Part shown: in pieces, positions 1 to 11,054 of the stretch
How positions within the stretch are numbered: position 1 is the first letter of the stretch
Layout: each line of letters begins with the position of its first letter
NCBI GenBank assembly: GCA_014607495.2
Contig: CP053156.1
Span: 10,974,001 to 11,038,000, forward strand
Direction of reading: 5' to 3'
Source of the DNA: Carposina sasakii
Taxonomy: Eukaryota; Arthropoda; Insecta; Lepidoptera; Carposinidae
Length of the DNA: 64,000 nt
Notes under the pieces: model-generated
Seen by the model: only the letters and a program-made list of their open reading frames with translations
Told to the model about the DNA's origin: nothing
Databases searched by the model: none
Made by a program: the position numbers and the translations under genes

Positions 1-1573
1 GAGTATTACCCTTACTTCGCTCAGTGAAAATATGAAGGTAGATCTTTATTATTTAAAATTTAAAAGTTTTCTCGGGGTATACGTATTTAAAATTTAGTAT
101 TAGTAATTTATACAATATCTCGAAAACGGTATAAAGGCATTGGATACCTAGTGTAACGTCTTGGCGCTTAATGTAGTAAATTAGGTATAAGTAAGTAAGT
201 GTAAGTATTGCACCGTGATCGAACAACACGCAAATTCCATATTTTATAACATTTTAAACTTCTGTTCAACAGTTATTTAAAGGACTTATTTTAATTTTAT
301 AACATCAATATAAGAACTCTTTCAATAATTGTCAGCTTATTTTGCCGTAAACAATAGGTACGAGTATGTGTGCACGTATCCAAACATTCGACCAAAAAAA
401 AAACAAATCGGTACCTATACTGGCAATAATACCACGCATGAGAGTTCTTTTAAATCGTGGCGCGAAAACATGCACAAAGGCCCATAGAGGTCCAATTGAC
501 CCAAATGGACACAAAATAGTTGAAAAGGACGGGACGGTGTCATTATTCGGCCTGCAACCCGGCAAAACTGTCAGGGCACCGAAGGACGAGCATTTATCTA
601 CATCCTAAGGGCCCCACTGATTTTGTAGAGGATCTATTAGGGAGGAAATAGGTTTTTTTTTAAATCTACGTGTAAATAAATTATTTTCCCCAGTGTTTGT
701 AGCGTGATTAAATTGTAGAGTGAGACCTTTGAAAGCTAAAACTCTTTGATCTCAATTTGGCTTTAACTGCTTTTTTAAGATAACGAGATTTATAAAACAT
801 ATGGGATTGAAGTATAGGATTGGTTTTGATGTAGGTAGCTATATTCAATTCTAAGACTAATCTCTACATACAGTAGGCAATTTTATTGTATATTAATAAT
901 ATATACGTGCTGGAAATATGATACCTACTATGAATGCGTAATGCATATTTATAAAATGTAATAAACAAACTAAGGGTCTCTCCTTTCAATCTTTACATTT
1001 TTGTTCTTGTTACTTAAAGCCTACCTATAAATAATTTCAAATTATGTTTAATTTTAAAATGTCTACAAATGATTGAATAACCTTTAAATCCTTAGTGAAA
1101 ATGCAAATGAATCAATGCATTTCCCAATCACTTGCTATTCCATCTAAATCAGCACTTTACCAAAACAGGCCTAAGTTAAGGAAGCCATTTTAAAAATCGT
1201 TTCGTCGGTCGACTCGGAGTAATCTTGCGGCCCATTAAGCGTTTCACGCTCACCGCCTATGGAAATTGGACGTATAACCAAATTATGTACACTATCTAGT
1301 GGAGAGATTTAGTACTAGTTCTGTAGTTTTGTTATTTATCTTAATGGGAGACCGTTTACTGGGTTCGCTTTGTGGTCTGATTTATTTTTTTGATTGCTTT
1401 ACGTGTAATTGATTTGTTTTGTATGCAATGTTTTCAACTCGCACATGCTGCATTTAAATGCAAAGGTTGATATCAAGCTAGATATCTTTTTAGATTTAGG
1501 CGAGCTTAGCTAAGAATTATCCTCCGTTTAGGGTAAATTGATCAGGAGATAAGCTAAGTATTAGCAAAAAACG
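1..1573. other. AT-rich stretch without a recognised gene
   Basis: This is AT-rich DNA with short chance ORFs. The longest sense frame is 366-608 (+, 80 codons), ending in a hydrophilic segment. I recognise no domain in it and no splice or promoter context, so I do not call it a gene. No repeat family was recognised here. Confidence 0.4.
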
Positions 1574-1961
1574 TATACAGGATGATTTTTGGTCGTCAAC
1601 GTTCCCGAAAACTACGGAATCTCCTCATCATCACGATCATTTTTCTCCATGGAAGCATACCTGGGAAGTGTCTGGTTTCCAAAATATTAGGGTCCAAAGT
1701 TGAGTAAATAGACTGCGTTTTTCTGCATAAATGCACATAGACGCGCGTAGCAGGATTTTTTCACGAAAAATAATTAATATCTGTCTATAAAAAAACTAAC
1801 ATAAACACTAGACACTATAAATTTCGCACGATCAAGGAATTTAAAATTTATTTTAAAAAAAAAAAAAAATTCCCAGCATTTTTTTTGGCATAAACTTACT
1901 TTATTTCATGTATAGAATACGTACCCTTCGTTAAAGGTGGCCACAAAAAAACATCCTGTAT
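1574..1961 (+). mobile_element. MITE, TACAGGATG family, copy 1
   Basis: Short non-coding element bounded by inverted ends TACAGGATG and CATCCTGTA. The flanking sequence suggests insertion at a TA-rich target. The 388-bp body matches four other copies in this window (12321-12704, 12707-13091, 37032-37410, 42200-42472). It contains a run of about 15 A near the middle and no ORF. It is presumably mobilised by a transposase encoded elsewhere. The superfamily is not certain from the ends alone. Confidence 0.8.
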
Positions 1962-2042
1962 TTAGCTATAGTATTTTTGACTTACACTGACTAATAGTAG
2001 TAAGCTTGAACAATTTGCCCGCAAAAACAATTTGTAGCTACC

Positions 2043-2319
2043 TATACAGGGTGTAACAAAAAGGGTATGTTAAGCGAAAAGCTACGTGAATAGCCCACTA
2101 TAGAGAACCTATCCACAAAATTTGAGACTCGAAATCACATGTTTATTTTTCCCTATTCCCTCCATAGTATGGAGAATTTTTAAATATCTCAGAAATTTTC
2201 ATACATTCTTGAGAAATAAACTTGTGATTTCGAGTCTCAAATTTGGTGTATAGGTTCTTTACAGTGGACTATTCACGTAGCTTTTCGCTTAACATACCCT
2301 TTTTGTTACACTCTGTATA
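2043..2319. mobile_element. Fold-back MITE with long inverted repeats
   Basis: A 277-bp element whose two halves are near-perfect reverse complements. Arm one runs from the TATACAGGGTG end through about 2135, and arm two from about 2210 to the CTCTGTATA end. A unique loop with AT-rich sequence lies between them. Arms of about 100 bp would fold into a long hairpin if transcribed. There is no coding capacity. The terminal CAGGGTG motif resembles that of the TACAGGRTG MITE family, but the bodies are unrelated. Confidence 0.8.
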
Positions 2320-3594
2320 ACTGGCTGTATAAAATTACAATAGTAACTACTTATGTAAAAACAAATTCATTTAGATTTACAAGTATTCATCATAAATGTT
2401 AGTAAACGGGCTGTAATATGACTCCTAACAGTATACAGTTTCATCGATTTATGTAGATATGCAAGAAATGTTTCATATAGCAGAACCACGAACGAGATAC
2501 AGTGGGCATAGGCGGCAGTACGACAAAATACTATTTTTAGTAATAGTATAACTATTATGATATCTCCTGTTTAGATAGTATAATTGTGAATAAATCTCAT
2601 CTTTCTACCATTAAAAAAAACATTCATTCATACATGGTTGATGAAACTATGCTGTGTAAATTCGAGAGATCTACATATAACTAGTTACAGCGCGTATGTT
2701 TTATATCTCACTTTTGTTTCTACAGCAAAGTTTGTGCTGCGAGTACCTACTGCATAAAAAACAACGATAGTTTGTCTACTACCTATCTATTCTGTGGTAT
2801 TGTCATAAGCATAACAAGTTAGTAAGTGTGTTTATACTCACTGCAAACAAAGCGAATAAATCCAATTAAAATGATCGATATTGATGAAAGTTTCATATGA
2901 AGAAGTATATTTTGTTTTCGATAGACGAGACGTTATTATGCTACCTACAATTTAAACACCCACCTGATAACGGGGTTTTAATAACGGTTTTGTATTTTTA
3001 TAAATTAATTAACAGAAGAATTCTTAAAATAAAAATAACCGTGTCTTGATGTACAATTAATCAATAGAGTTTGGAAACTTTGAATCGTGCGCTTTGCTAG
3101 CGTCCGATTAAATCCATGAAAATCAATGAAAACGAAAAGTTGTTTTATTAATATCTACTTAATACTATGTAACGGTAATTGAAATTCTAGTTTTAAAATA
3201 CGTAAATCTACTGTCAAATAATTTTGTTCACGACTGTATAAATCATAAAAAGTATCAGTGGGATGAGTTGACCGATTCAAAACATTCAATAGGTCAAGTT
3301 ATCCCACGAGATGAGTTCGAGCGGCCTGAGTTGACCTAAGGAGTTGACTAAAGAGCCCAATATACAGTCAATATGAAGCGTACGTGGTGTATAACAATGA
3401 TAAACACAAGTGCTAGTTAATCGATAACTAAAGTTCAAACAAGAAATAACAGTAAATAAGAACTTATTTAAACTTAAGTGTTCACAAGTTCATGCCCTTT
3501 GGTGACTCAGAGTTGAATTAATACGCCTACCCACACATGGTTTGCTCGACGACAAGAAGAGAGTTGAAAAAAGCCTATGTTTAAGCATTATTAC
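2320..3594. other. AT-rich stretch, nothing recognised
   Basis: No ORF of interest, no recognised repeat and no RNA gene was seen. A short stretch near 3255-3345 repeats the words gatgagttgacc / gagttgaccta, which may be local duplication. Confidence 0.35.
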
Positions 3595-3795
3595 GACGCC
3601 ATAGGTCCTGGGTTCGAATCCCGGTAGGTGCAAACATTGATATGATGAATATTGATGTTTGTTTCCGAGTCATTCTATACTTATCTATATATTTATATAC
3701 CGTTACTTAGTACCCACGACACAGGACCTTAGGGATCTTAGTGTGGGACTAGGTTAATGTGTTGTGTAGTGTGTGAATATTATTATTATTGTATC
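3595..3795 (+). mobile_element. tRNA-derived SINE, 5'-truncated head
   Basis: A Pol III box B-like motif, GGGTTCGAATCCCGG, at about 3609 is followed by the body typical of a SINE common in Lepidoptera: GGTGCAAAC, then TGTTTGTTTCCGAGTC, then a GTACCCACGAC segment and GTGGGACTAGG. The 3' end is a (TATT/ATT)n tail. The box A half of the tRNA-like head is degraded or missing. The assignment rests on remembered family features. Insertion orientation is plus. Confidence 0.65.
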
Positions 3796-3889
3796 TCTTT
3801 CGAAATTCACGGGACTACAGAGTCCCGGTCCTTTGAGAGGCGTGCATCGGGCCGTAGCCAAGATGTAGAGGCCCTTTTAAGAGAGCATT

Positions 3890-4470
3890 AATTTGGTATG
3901 GGATACACGTGGCGAATACCATCACTGAGCGCACAATATGATACACCCGGTGATGGTCCCCGCCATGTGCAAAGACTATTAGAGTGCAGATCTAAGTCGT
4001 GCGATGGAAAACTAAGGTCATGGATATAGTTTTGATGGCTGAATCGTTGCAGGACCTACCAAAAATGCTGTCTAGTCTCAATGCTGCCTCGAGGCGTGTG
4101 GGACTCGGGATGAACCTGGACAAGACCAAGGTAATATTCAATCGACACATCATCCCTGAGCCGATATCCCTCGAAGGTGTAGCCCTAGAAGTTGTTCAGA
4201 AGTATGTATACCTTGAAAGTCGTAAAGACCACTTCGGGGAGAAATCACCAGAAGGGTGCAGCTTGGGTGGGCAGCGTTTGGGAAGTTGAGTCATCCTTGC
4301 CACAATTGCCTCGGCAAGCGTAGCGTTGGGCGCCCTCCGGCCAGATGTACTGATGACTTAAGGAGGACGGCTGGTAGTGACTGGATGGCAAAAACGGGAG
4401 ATCGAGCCATGTGGCGTACACTGGGGGAAGCCTACATCTAGCAGTGGACTGCAATAGGCTGACGATGATA
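3890..4470 (+). mobile_element. RTE-type LINE, 5'-truncated and frameshifted 3' part
   Basis: This is the 3' part of a non-LTR retrotransposon ORF. The frame at 3999-4289 gives the region after the reverse transcriptase active site: a DIVLMAES-like strand, then MNLDKTKVIFN, the usual catalytic-core sequel in RTE elements. A second frame, 4256-4441, gives the conserved tail KRSVGRPPARCTDDL and then WRTLGEAYI, ending at a stop before QWT and a short GATGATGA tail. The active-site YADD is not intact and the frame changes between the two parts, so this is a dead copy. It lies directly downstream of the SINE at 3595. The same tail occurs at 19683 and, inverted, at 51945. Confidence 0.75.
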
Positions 4471-7029
4471 ACTAAATTAGATTTTCCTCGAAAATAAGTT
4501 GTCAGTAAAATACGAGTTGTACCTCGACATAACATAAAGTAAACTTAATCATACTTTCAAAACAAAATATTAAAGACAACTCTACTATAAATAGATGTAA
4601 TAACAAGTGATTAATAACATTAATATTGCGAAGTGAAAATATATCATTATACAATATGTCCAGTTGACCTATTTGCCCTACACTATCTATAAACGAGATG
4701 AACTCGTTACTATGTCAATACACCTTTTCGGAAATACGTCTCTTTTACCCAAATAAATCATATTTTTCTCTCTAGTATGCTTCAAGCGAGGAAAAGAGAT
4801 AACCCGAGAGGTTTTCCTATAAGAGCTCTAAGGACTTCTCAGGACTGTATTAGCTGGGCTTCTGTTCCAGCCCCTTTTATTTCGATGCTATTTTCTTTTT
4901 TCGTTAGTAGGAAAATGCAAGATAATAAATCTGTAGCTGAAAGGAACAGTGTTTGTGCAAGAATGTTGCCCTTATTTCAGATGTAATTAAATATTTATTG
5001 CCATTTTTCGTTCCTTAAATTTATTGCCGGAGCGTTGATGGATAAACTAAATTGTTTTTTATTGAGCTTCGTGCTAAATTCACATTGTTTATTTGTACAA
5101 CTATAAAAACTTTGTTTGCAAGTTATAAGACAGACAATTTTTATTTGAGACAAAAATAGTAGACAACTACCTAGTAAATATTCATACCGTCACGAAGTCC
5201 ATCAAAATATACATAGGTACTTTACGTACTTTTTGTACACATAAAATAATATACTTAATAACAACGAATAAACTTGGATAATGTAGTAAAAGTAAGTTTA
5301 GATAGGTATTTATCTCTTGAAGAGATATTTTCCACACAACCGACGCGATATAAATCTTCAATAAATATGTTGACGTTGGGTAGTATGTATAAAGTTGTAA
5401 CTATGCCATTTAATTTTTTTTTGTTTAGAATCACCAACAACAAAATAAAACATCTTATTTTATTATAATATGGCACATGTCAATATCGCAACTCTATATC
5501 ATAACTAACAGTGATAAAACCATACAAATATGCTTTCAGCCAGCAGTCGAGACTGCTTTTGGCGTCATGTTGAACTTTCAATATCAGTATTCACGCTTTA
5601 ATTAAAACTAACTTGTTTTCACTTAAAATTTCATTAAATATAGAATTCATGGGTTTAATATTACGCTGACCTGTATTAGTTTGACTGAAGTATGACCTAA
5701 AAACTAAATATTTGTATGACCTAGTGTATGTGTAGTTATATTTACTTATTAAATCCTCGTATAATATAACTATATTTATTGTATATCACTGGATTTATTT
5801 TGTTGATTTAGTAGCTCTCAGTAAATCCAACTTGGAGTAAATAACTAAATTCTAATGATTTTAGATTTCATTTAAAATTTATCAAACATCTTTTTGCCCT
5901 AAATCAATTGCCTCGAACACCTTCTTTTTTCATCATCAACCAAGGTCTCTCTCTACATTCCCACATGGCTCTATCCTGTACCATATACTCGTACTCAGCT
6001 TCTGCAGAAATTTTCCTTCGTGATGAAAGAGTGATTATTGTTAAAATGCAATAAGTATTAACCTAATAGACAAACCAAACAATTACAGTAGTACACTCAA
6101 AACAATATTGCAATACACGATTAAATGAGTCGAGTTGATTAGCCAATAACCTGATATTTTACGAATTCGCCTACAATGCAATATCGGTGCAGATTCTAAT
6201 ATAATTTCATGGACCACTTCCCTTTGGTTAAATCATAAAATGTTATATAGTACTGGAAAGGGTAACAGTTTTTTATCAAAGCTTTAGGTACGAGCTTTTT
6301 AAAAGTTTTGATTTATCGTTTTAAACATCTCTACATTGTTATATCAATATATCCAACTTTATTAAATTGAAATAAATACATTTATTATCATAAATAAAAA
6401 AGTAGGATTACTATGGTTTTTAAAAAAAGATAAATACTTTCTGCTTTAAAAGTAATATGAGATTCAGAAAATATAAAATAAAGTGATTTCCACTAGGTAT
6501 CTACGTTTTTACTCATACCTAAGGTGTTTCTATCCTCTATCGGGATGATGGAAGTGTCGACCAATATTGGCCCAACATGTGGGTTAAGGAACCAGTGTCG
6601 ATTCCAACGTTCTATGTCCACATCCAGTTAGCAAGCGGAACTAGGTCGGAATAATGTAGTCTACCTTGCAGAAGGCAATATCGCGATAAGCTACGTATTT
6701 CATCATTCTAGATTTAATCAGGAATGCAAAGTTGGGTCGGTAGAAAGAGTTACTATTTGATTTGTGGATAACGTTTAGTTTAGCGCCTATAAAGCTCGAA
6801 AAGTTATTGAAAGTGAAAATTCGGTTTCCTATGGCGAACCGCCCTATTCTGATGCGGGCCTTCACTAGAATATTCCGTGCAAGTCGTAAGAGTCGACTAA
6901 GAAATTCGGACATTTTCTCAGGCTATATGCTAGTAACTTGTCACTGATCATCTACTGTCTCCACGAAACGTGACTGTAGGTTCTCCTGTAGTCCTGTAGA
7001 ACTCACTATCCTATTTCGGGACCACAGCC
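4471..7029. other. AT-rich intergenic or intronic DNA
   Basis: Short ORFs (for example 4777-4986 + and 6641-6913 -) show no motif I recognise and overlap antisense ORFs of similar length, as expected by chance. Part of 6550-7020 has higher GC and may be an old repeat, but I cannot name the family. Confidence 0.35.
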
Positions 7030-7890
7030 GTGTATTAACCTATATTTTCTTTACAATTAGATAGGCAAACATTTGACCGCCATCGTGCCTGATGTTAAGC
7101 AAGATGCGGCCTAAGGTGGTACAGTAATACCCCACTTTACGCGACCCCGTTATGCGCGGTTTCACTATAACGCGAATTTTAAAATTCACGTTTAAATGCT
7201 TCGCAAGAATGTGTATAAATATAATTTAGTCATTAACTCCCCATTGGTCGCGGGAATCGTCGCGTCCTCTGAATATTCTGATTGAAGAACTGAGGATTCC
7301 CCGTACTACGACTTTGTTCTATGGCAAAGATTAAATTTTGAATATGTTTAATCATAAACCTTGATATACGCGAATTTCAGTTAACGCGATTTTTTCCGGA
7401 ACGTATCCCTCGCGTAAAGCGGGGTATTACTGTACATGTTTGCCTAGAAAGTGCCTATTCACTCTAGCTTTGAAGAGACCAATGTAGTAGTGCTCGGGAA
7501 ATACATCGGCAGGAAGTGCATTCCACTCCTTAGCCGTTATATATGTATGTAGGGGGAGAATTTGAAGATAAGTGGAGCTCATTCGGAGTTTGGCACCACT
7601 CGGTATTATTTCTAACCGGATAAATCGTCGATGTAGGTACTACTCGTATGCGCGAATTTGAGTCGATGTCTATTATATCAGATAGCACAGTTTTTTGTAG
7701 AGTCATCAGGATAAATTCGCTTAAAGATATGAGGAGGTACGTAGTCTGTGGCGACTCCTTCATTTTCACAAAATTATTATTTGTTTTGCACTGTTTGTTT
7801 TATAAAATTAATGGAGTGGGACCAGCAAAGGACTCTGAGCGGTTCCTCATTAAAATCCTTGAACCAGTTTTATCTCATTTCGGGTGAACT
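7030..7890. repeat. Probable dispersed lepidopteran repeat hosting a MITE
   Basis: The flanks of the MITE at 7122-7432 read continuously into one another (gaccgccatcgtgcctgatg... before it, tttgcctagaaagtgcct... after it). They resemble a repeat I recall as abundant in Lepidoptera, with segments like GCATTCCACTCCTTAGC. The family name is not recalled. The internal short ORFs at 7530-7769 (-) and 7648-7887 (+) are not convincing genes. Confidence 0.35.
7122..7432. mobile_element. pogo/Tigger-like MITE with TA target duplication
   Basis: A 311-bp element begins CAGTAATACCCCACTTTACG and ends with its inverse, flanked on both sides by TA. The CAG start, the TA duplication and the CGC-rich subterminal motifs (ACGCGA, AACGCGAAT) resemble Tigger/pogo-type Tc1-mariner relatives. 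It is non-coding. The sequence on its two sides appears to be one older repeat, so this is a nested insertion. Confidence 0.75.
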
Positions 7891-8640
7891 ATACGGGCCT
7901 CTGTTTAACTTTGTATAAACCTGGATGCGGGCTAGATTTGTTTATTGTCCTCTAGTTTGCTATTATTTAACTAAAAATGATATATTTCTTAGCGAATTCC
8001 TGTATAAAATATTTATACATGGTGGCTACATATGTATTTATACTGGCCAGGTAGCTGGCCAGTAATAAAAGGCTAGGATTGGAAATAAGTGTAAGGAAAT
8101 AAATAAATACCTTAAGATAATAAATAATGAAATGTTACCTTCTAGTTAAATATAACAAAGTTTAATTTTATGTATTTTAACTACTTCCTTTATATAAATC
8201 ATAAACTTTTCATTAATAACACCGCATTACAAGTACATAATACCTATGCTATAAAACATATGTAGTATAATTTTGAATAAAACAAACAATATCAAAACTC
8301 ATATATCGACGCCTCAGGAATTAAAATCTAAATAAAATATTGAATAAATCATTCAAGTAGTCTACCACCCGCTGCTATACTTCTATCTGGTTTATAAGCA
8401 CTTTTTTGTCACACTTATTTACTGCCTCGATGTTAAATTGAAAAATAAACACCGAGTAGCTCAAGAATTTCGTTTAAAAACACAAATAAAAATAAACCGG
8501 CCCGGTCTATTACATTGATTTAATGACAAATCAGATTCAGGTGGAACAAAATGTTAACTATTATTCCAGTATCACGTGGTGGGATGCTCACCTCTATTGA
8601 AATGAAACGATTATGCTACAAAATGTCAAAAAGCAAAAGC
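7891..8640. other. AT-rich region upstream of the SAM-domain gene
   Basis: No gene was seen. A short palindrome, TACTGGCCAGGTAGCTGGCCAGTA, broken by its centre, lies near 8040-8064. GC rises sharply at about 8640 where the promoter of the next gene begins. Confidence 0.4.
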
Positions 8641-8700
8641 ACGTAGCACTAGGGGCGGCGACCGCGGCTTGGGAGAGGGGAGAGAAGGGAAGCGTGGCCG

Positions 8701-8735
8701 TCAGTTTCTCGCCTACTGTCGCGCGGAGCGGACGC
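8701..8735 (+). promoter_or_regulatory. Inr plus DPE core promoter of the SAM-domain gene
   Basis: TCAGTT at 8701-8706 fits the insect initiator consensus TCAKTY, with the A at 8703 as the likely +1. Counting from that A, GGACG occupies +28 to +32 (8730-8734), which is exactly where a downstream promoter element (RGWYV) must lie. No TATA box is seen 30 bp upstream, as expected for a DPE promoter. The predicted 5' UTR is 63 nt. The surrounding 8640-8765 is GC-rich compared with flanking DNA. Confidence 0.55.
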
Positions 8736-8765
8736 TCTGTAATGTGCCCTACGATCTGACGCGAT

Positions 8766-9254
8766 ATGGCCTCGTCTTCGACCGGCAACATCGTCGTCGA
8801 GTGGTTACGATCACTTCACTTGGGCCAGTACGCGGAAAGTTTTATAGACAATGGTTACGATGACTTAGAAATATGCAAACAAGTCGGGGAACCCGATCTG
8901 GATGCGATCGGTGTCTTGAACCCCGCACATCGTCAGCGTTTGCTGCACTCAGTGAGAAGTTTGAGAGAGGAAGGAGCTGCAGCTGTTTACTTTACATTAG
9001 AAGAGGCAGCTGCAGTTCGTGACTCATGTCGATGTGAGGAGGAAGCTCGAAAAGAGCAGGCTTCGGCTATAGTGGAACCGGCAAAGTATGCAGACGAGTA
9101 CGAGGAAGGGAAAGCTGAGTTAGTGAAAATACCACGAATGCAGTTGAAGCGGCTTCTTCGCGAGCGTCTCGGTCAAGATGGGATTCGCTTGAGCCTGCAA
9201 CCATATTCAACAACGGTCAGTGTTTTGTTAGACCAGTGCGGGCAGTGCATCTAG
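8766..9254 (+). CDS. SAMD5: SAM-domain protein, SAMD5-like
   Basis: This encodes a 162-residue protein with a sterile alpha motif at about residues 8-70 (the core includes EWLRSLHLGQYAESF and NGYDDLEICKQ). By memory it is closely similar to the N-terminal SAM domain of vertebrate SAMD5, and the conserved C-terminal segment (about 122-148, KRLLRERLGQDGIRL then PYS) matches the SAMD5 C-terminal region too. SAM domains of this family mediate protein-protein binding. The precise partner is unknown, and a cytosolic adaptor role is inferred. There is no signal peptide or membrane segment. The start is the first ATG of the frame (GCGATATGG context), placed just before the SAM domain as in the homologue. 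The end is uncertain in three ways: a stop at 9252-9254; possible readthrough to a second in-frame stop at 9378-9380; or splicing at the donor-like CG|GTCAGT after 9215 (codon 150, phase 0), to an exon I did not find. No neighbouring gene was seen. Confidence 0.85.
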   Translation: MASSSTGNIVVEWLRSLHLGQYAESFIDNGYDDLEICKQVGEPDLDAIGVLNPAHRQRLLHSVRSLREEGAAAVYFTLEEAAAVRDSCRCEEEARKEQASAIVEPAKYADEYEEGKAELVKIPRMQLKRLLRERLGQDGIRLSLQPYSTTVSVLLDQCGQCI

Positions 9255-9380
9255 CGGCTGCCAGTCGTGAGTGGTGAAAGTGATATTGTTTTGATTGATG
9301 AATGGGAGCCTAGAGTGAAGAGTTTCTTGTGCGAGATGTCTAATAGGCACACACCGCAAGAAAACACTGCCCGTGCCTAG
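9255..9380 (+). other. In-frame extension after the first stop of the SAM-domain gene
   Basis: After the TAG at 9252-9254 the same frame stays open for 41 codons to a TAG at 9378-9380. The encoded stretch is hydrophilic and mixed (for example DEWEPRVKSFLCEMSNR), not low complexity. The stop is followed by C, which weakens termination in some eukaryotic genes. An open run of this length is not rare by chance, so this may simply be 3' UTR. Confidence 0.3.
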
Positions 9381-9389
9381 TTTCCTTTA

Positions 9390-9412
9390 AATAAATAAGT
9401 CTGTGTGTGTGG
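9390..9412 (+). terminator. Poly(A) signal with GT-rich downstream element
   Basis: AATAAA at 9390-9395 (within AAATAAATAA) is followed within about 8 nt by TCTGTGTGTGTGG, the order expected of a cleavage and polyadenylation site. Its position 10 nt after the second in-frame stop and 136 nt after the first suggests the gene may be a single exon ending near here. Confidence 0.5.
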
Positions 9413-10343
9413 TAGAGACTACAGGCCGTCGTCGCGTCGACCGCCCCAGGCGGATTGCTTCTCGGGACGTGTTGCCATAAAGTTTGTTGCGTGCGTGATT
9501 TCCCTGGAGATGAGGAGTTCGCGCGCCTTCCTGTCGTGAGAAGATTGTAATCGCGTGCCTCCCGGCTCTAAATTGGGTTTTAAGATATATCGAATGTAAC
9601 CTGTTTTAGGTCCTCGAGGCGTTAATTAGTAATATAGACATGAATATATAAGATAACTACAAAATGGAATTGATTACAAGAATTCAGACCATGACAGTTA
9701 TCCAGTTATCATATAAATTTCTAATGTCATTATTTAGTAGTTACATAGGATGGTTTCAAAAACAAAAACGTAGCTTTAATTTAATAATAGTCGAAATATA
9801 TTTAAAATCCTCTTTAATTTTTAAAATGTCTACAAAATAAAACCATAGAAAATCTTGAAACGCTGAAGAATAAAAAACTAAAGCAGCTAAAACCGGCCGA
9901 GCCTAATATCTAAAACAAAATTAAGGCATCGTTTACGCGTTTCCATCACATGGGCGGAAACGCTTACTTGATATTTTAATTGAGGTGTTATTAATTATTC
10001 GGCTGGTTAGTGATTAAGAGGGCGGAATATGGCGTTGAATGCACGCCCTTTGCTCCTTGTAATATACTAGACATTTGTCAACTCTTACACGGAAATATTA
10101 TGTTACAATGTTGTTTTTTTTAGAAGAATACGTAGCGATTTTTAGTAAATCAAGGGCAACTTAAAGTTATTATCTGACTTTTTATTAACTATACTGTAAC
10201 TTGTAAGTACTGTATATTTGATACGTAGTTAAAAGTATGGTTCTAAATTATAGTTAGAACAACAATTTTTCGTGCATACAAAGAAATACATAACAAAACA
10301 AATTAAATGCTACGCCATAGTTAGAGGAATGAAATAAGACATG
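9413..10343. other. Intergenic DNA after the SAM-domain gene
   Basis: 9413-9560 is fairly GC-rich (cgtcgtcgcgtcgaccgc), with no frame I can assign. It may belong to a longer 3' UTR or the edge of the promoter island. The rest is AT-rich and empty. Confidence 0.35.
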
Positions 10344-11054
10344 TTAAAATAAAAGGTTCTTTGTTACTAAAACCACCGGTAGTTCAGTGGATGTCTTTAT
10401 ATCCAACAATGTACTGTTTCTGATAATTTCCCTAATAAGGGGCTGAGAAATAACTGTATTGGAAGGTAGCGTAGCCGAAGAAAATGACACGGTAAATACC
10501 TTATTCTCAGAGCTATTTTCCGCATACACCACTTAAGTGAAACGCAGTATGTTAACATCGTTTAAATCAATGGCACCTGCATGATACATTTGTAAAACAC
10601 CATAAACTGATATCGAGAGCCTTCTGTAATTACCGATGATGACTTTTTTACCGGTTTTCGGTCCCCATGTTGAAACCTGTTCGGGCTCGAGTGCGCCAAG
10701 AATCCACATCGATGAGCCGTAAGTTGGATCGCCAGCAAAAAAAATCAATCCAAGAACGCCACTGGCATCACAACTTACAGCCAGTCGAGTCCTTGAGAAG
10801 CTTGGTAAATATTTACAACACAAACTTTGACCGAACACTTTTAGTAATCTGTTTATTTGATGGCACATTTAACGATAATCTGATAATTTTGATACAATAA
10901 ATGCAGATGTCTTTGAATAATTGATGTTATATCCTAAATGGGGAGGATATACTGTAATAATTTTACTGATAAAAGCGTAACGTGCTGTCACAATTAAATT
11001 ATTACCCAGCTCACTATCACCATGTAGCACATTGTGTGATCGATCCACCCCCAT
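10344..11054 (-). pseudogene. Possible decayed coding frame, unrecognised
   Basis: Three reading frames on the minus strand (11054-10869, 10868-10533, 10532-10344) lie end to end in the same phase, separated only by single TAA codons at 10869-10871 and 10533-10535. Together they make 237 codons with two stops in DNA of about 37 to 40% GC, where random stops should be more frequent. The middle piece contains a segment SRTRLAVSCDASGVLGLIFF that faintly recalls the start of the RNase H-like domain of some retroelement polymerases, but not enough to name it. A further minus-strand frame at 11845-11510 may belong to the same decayed unit. No function is claimed. Confidence 0.3.

Noticed and set aside
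366..608. 80-codon ORF near the left edge as a gene
   Set aside because: No motif, and the opposite strand has a frame of the same length over the same DNA. No promoter or splice context could be shown.
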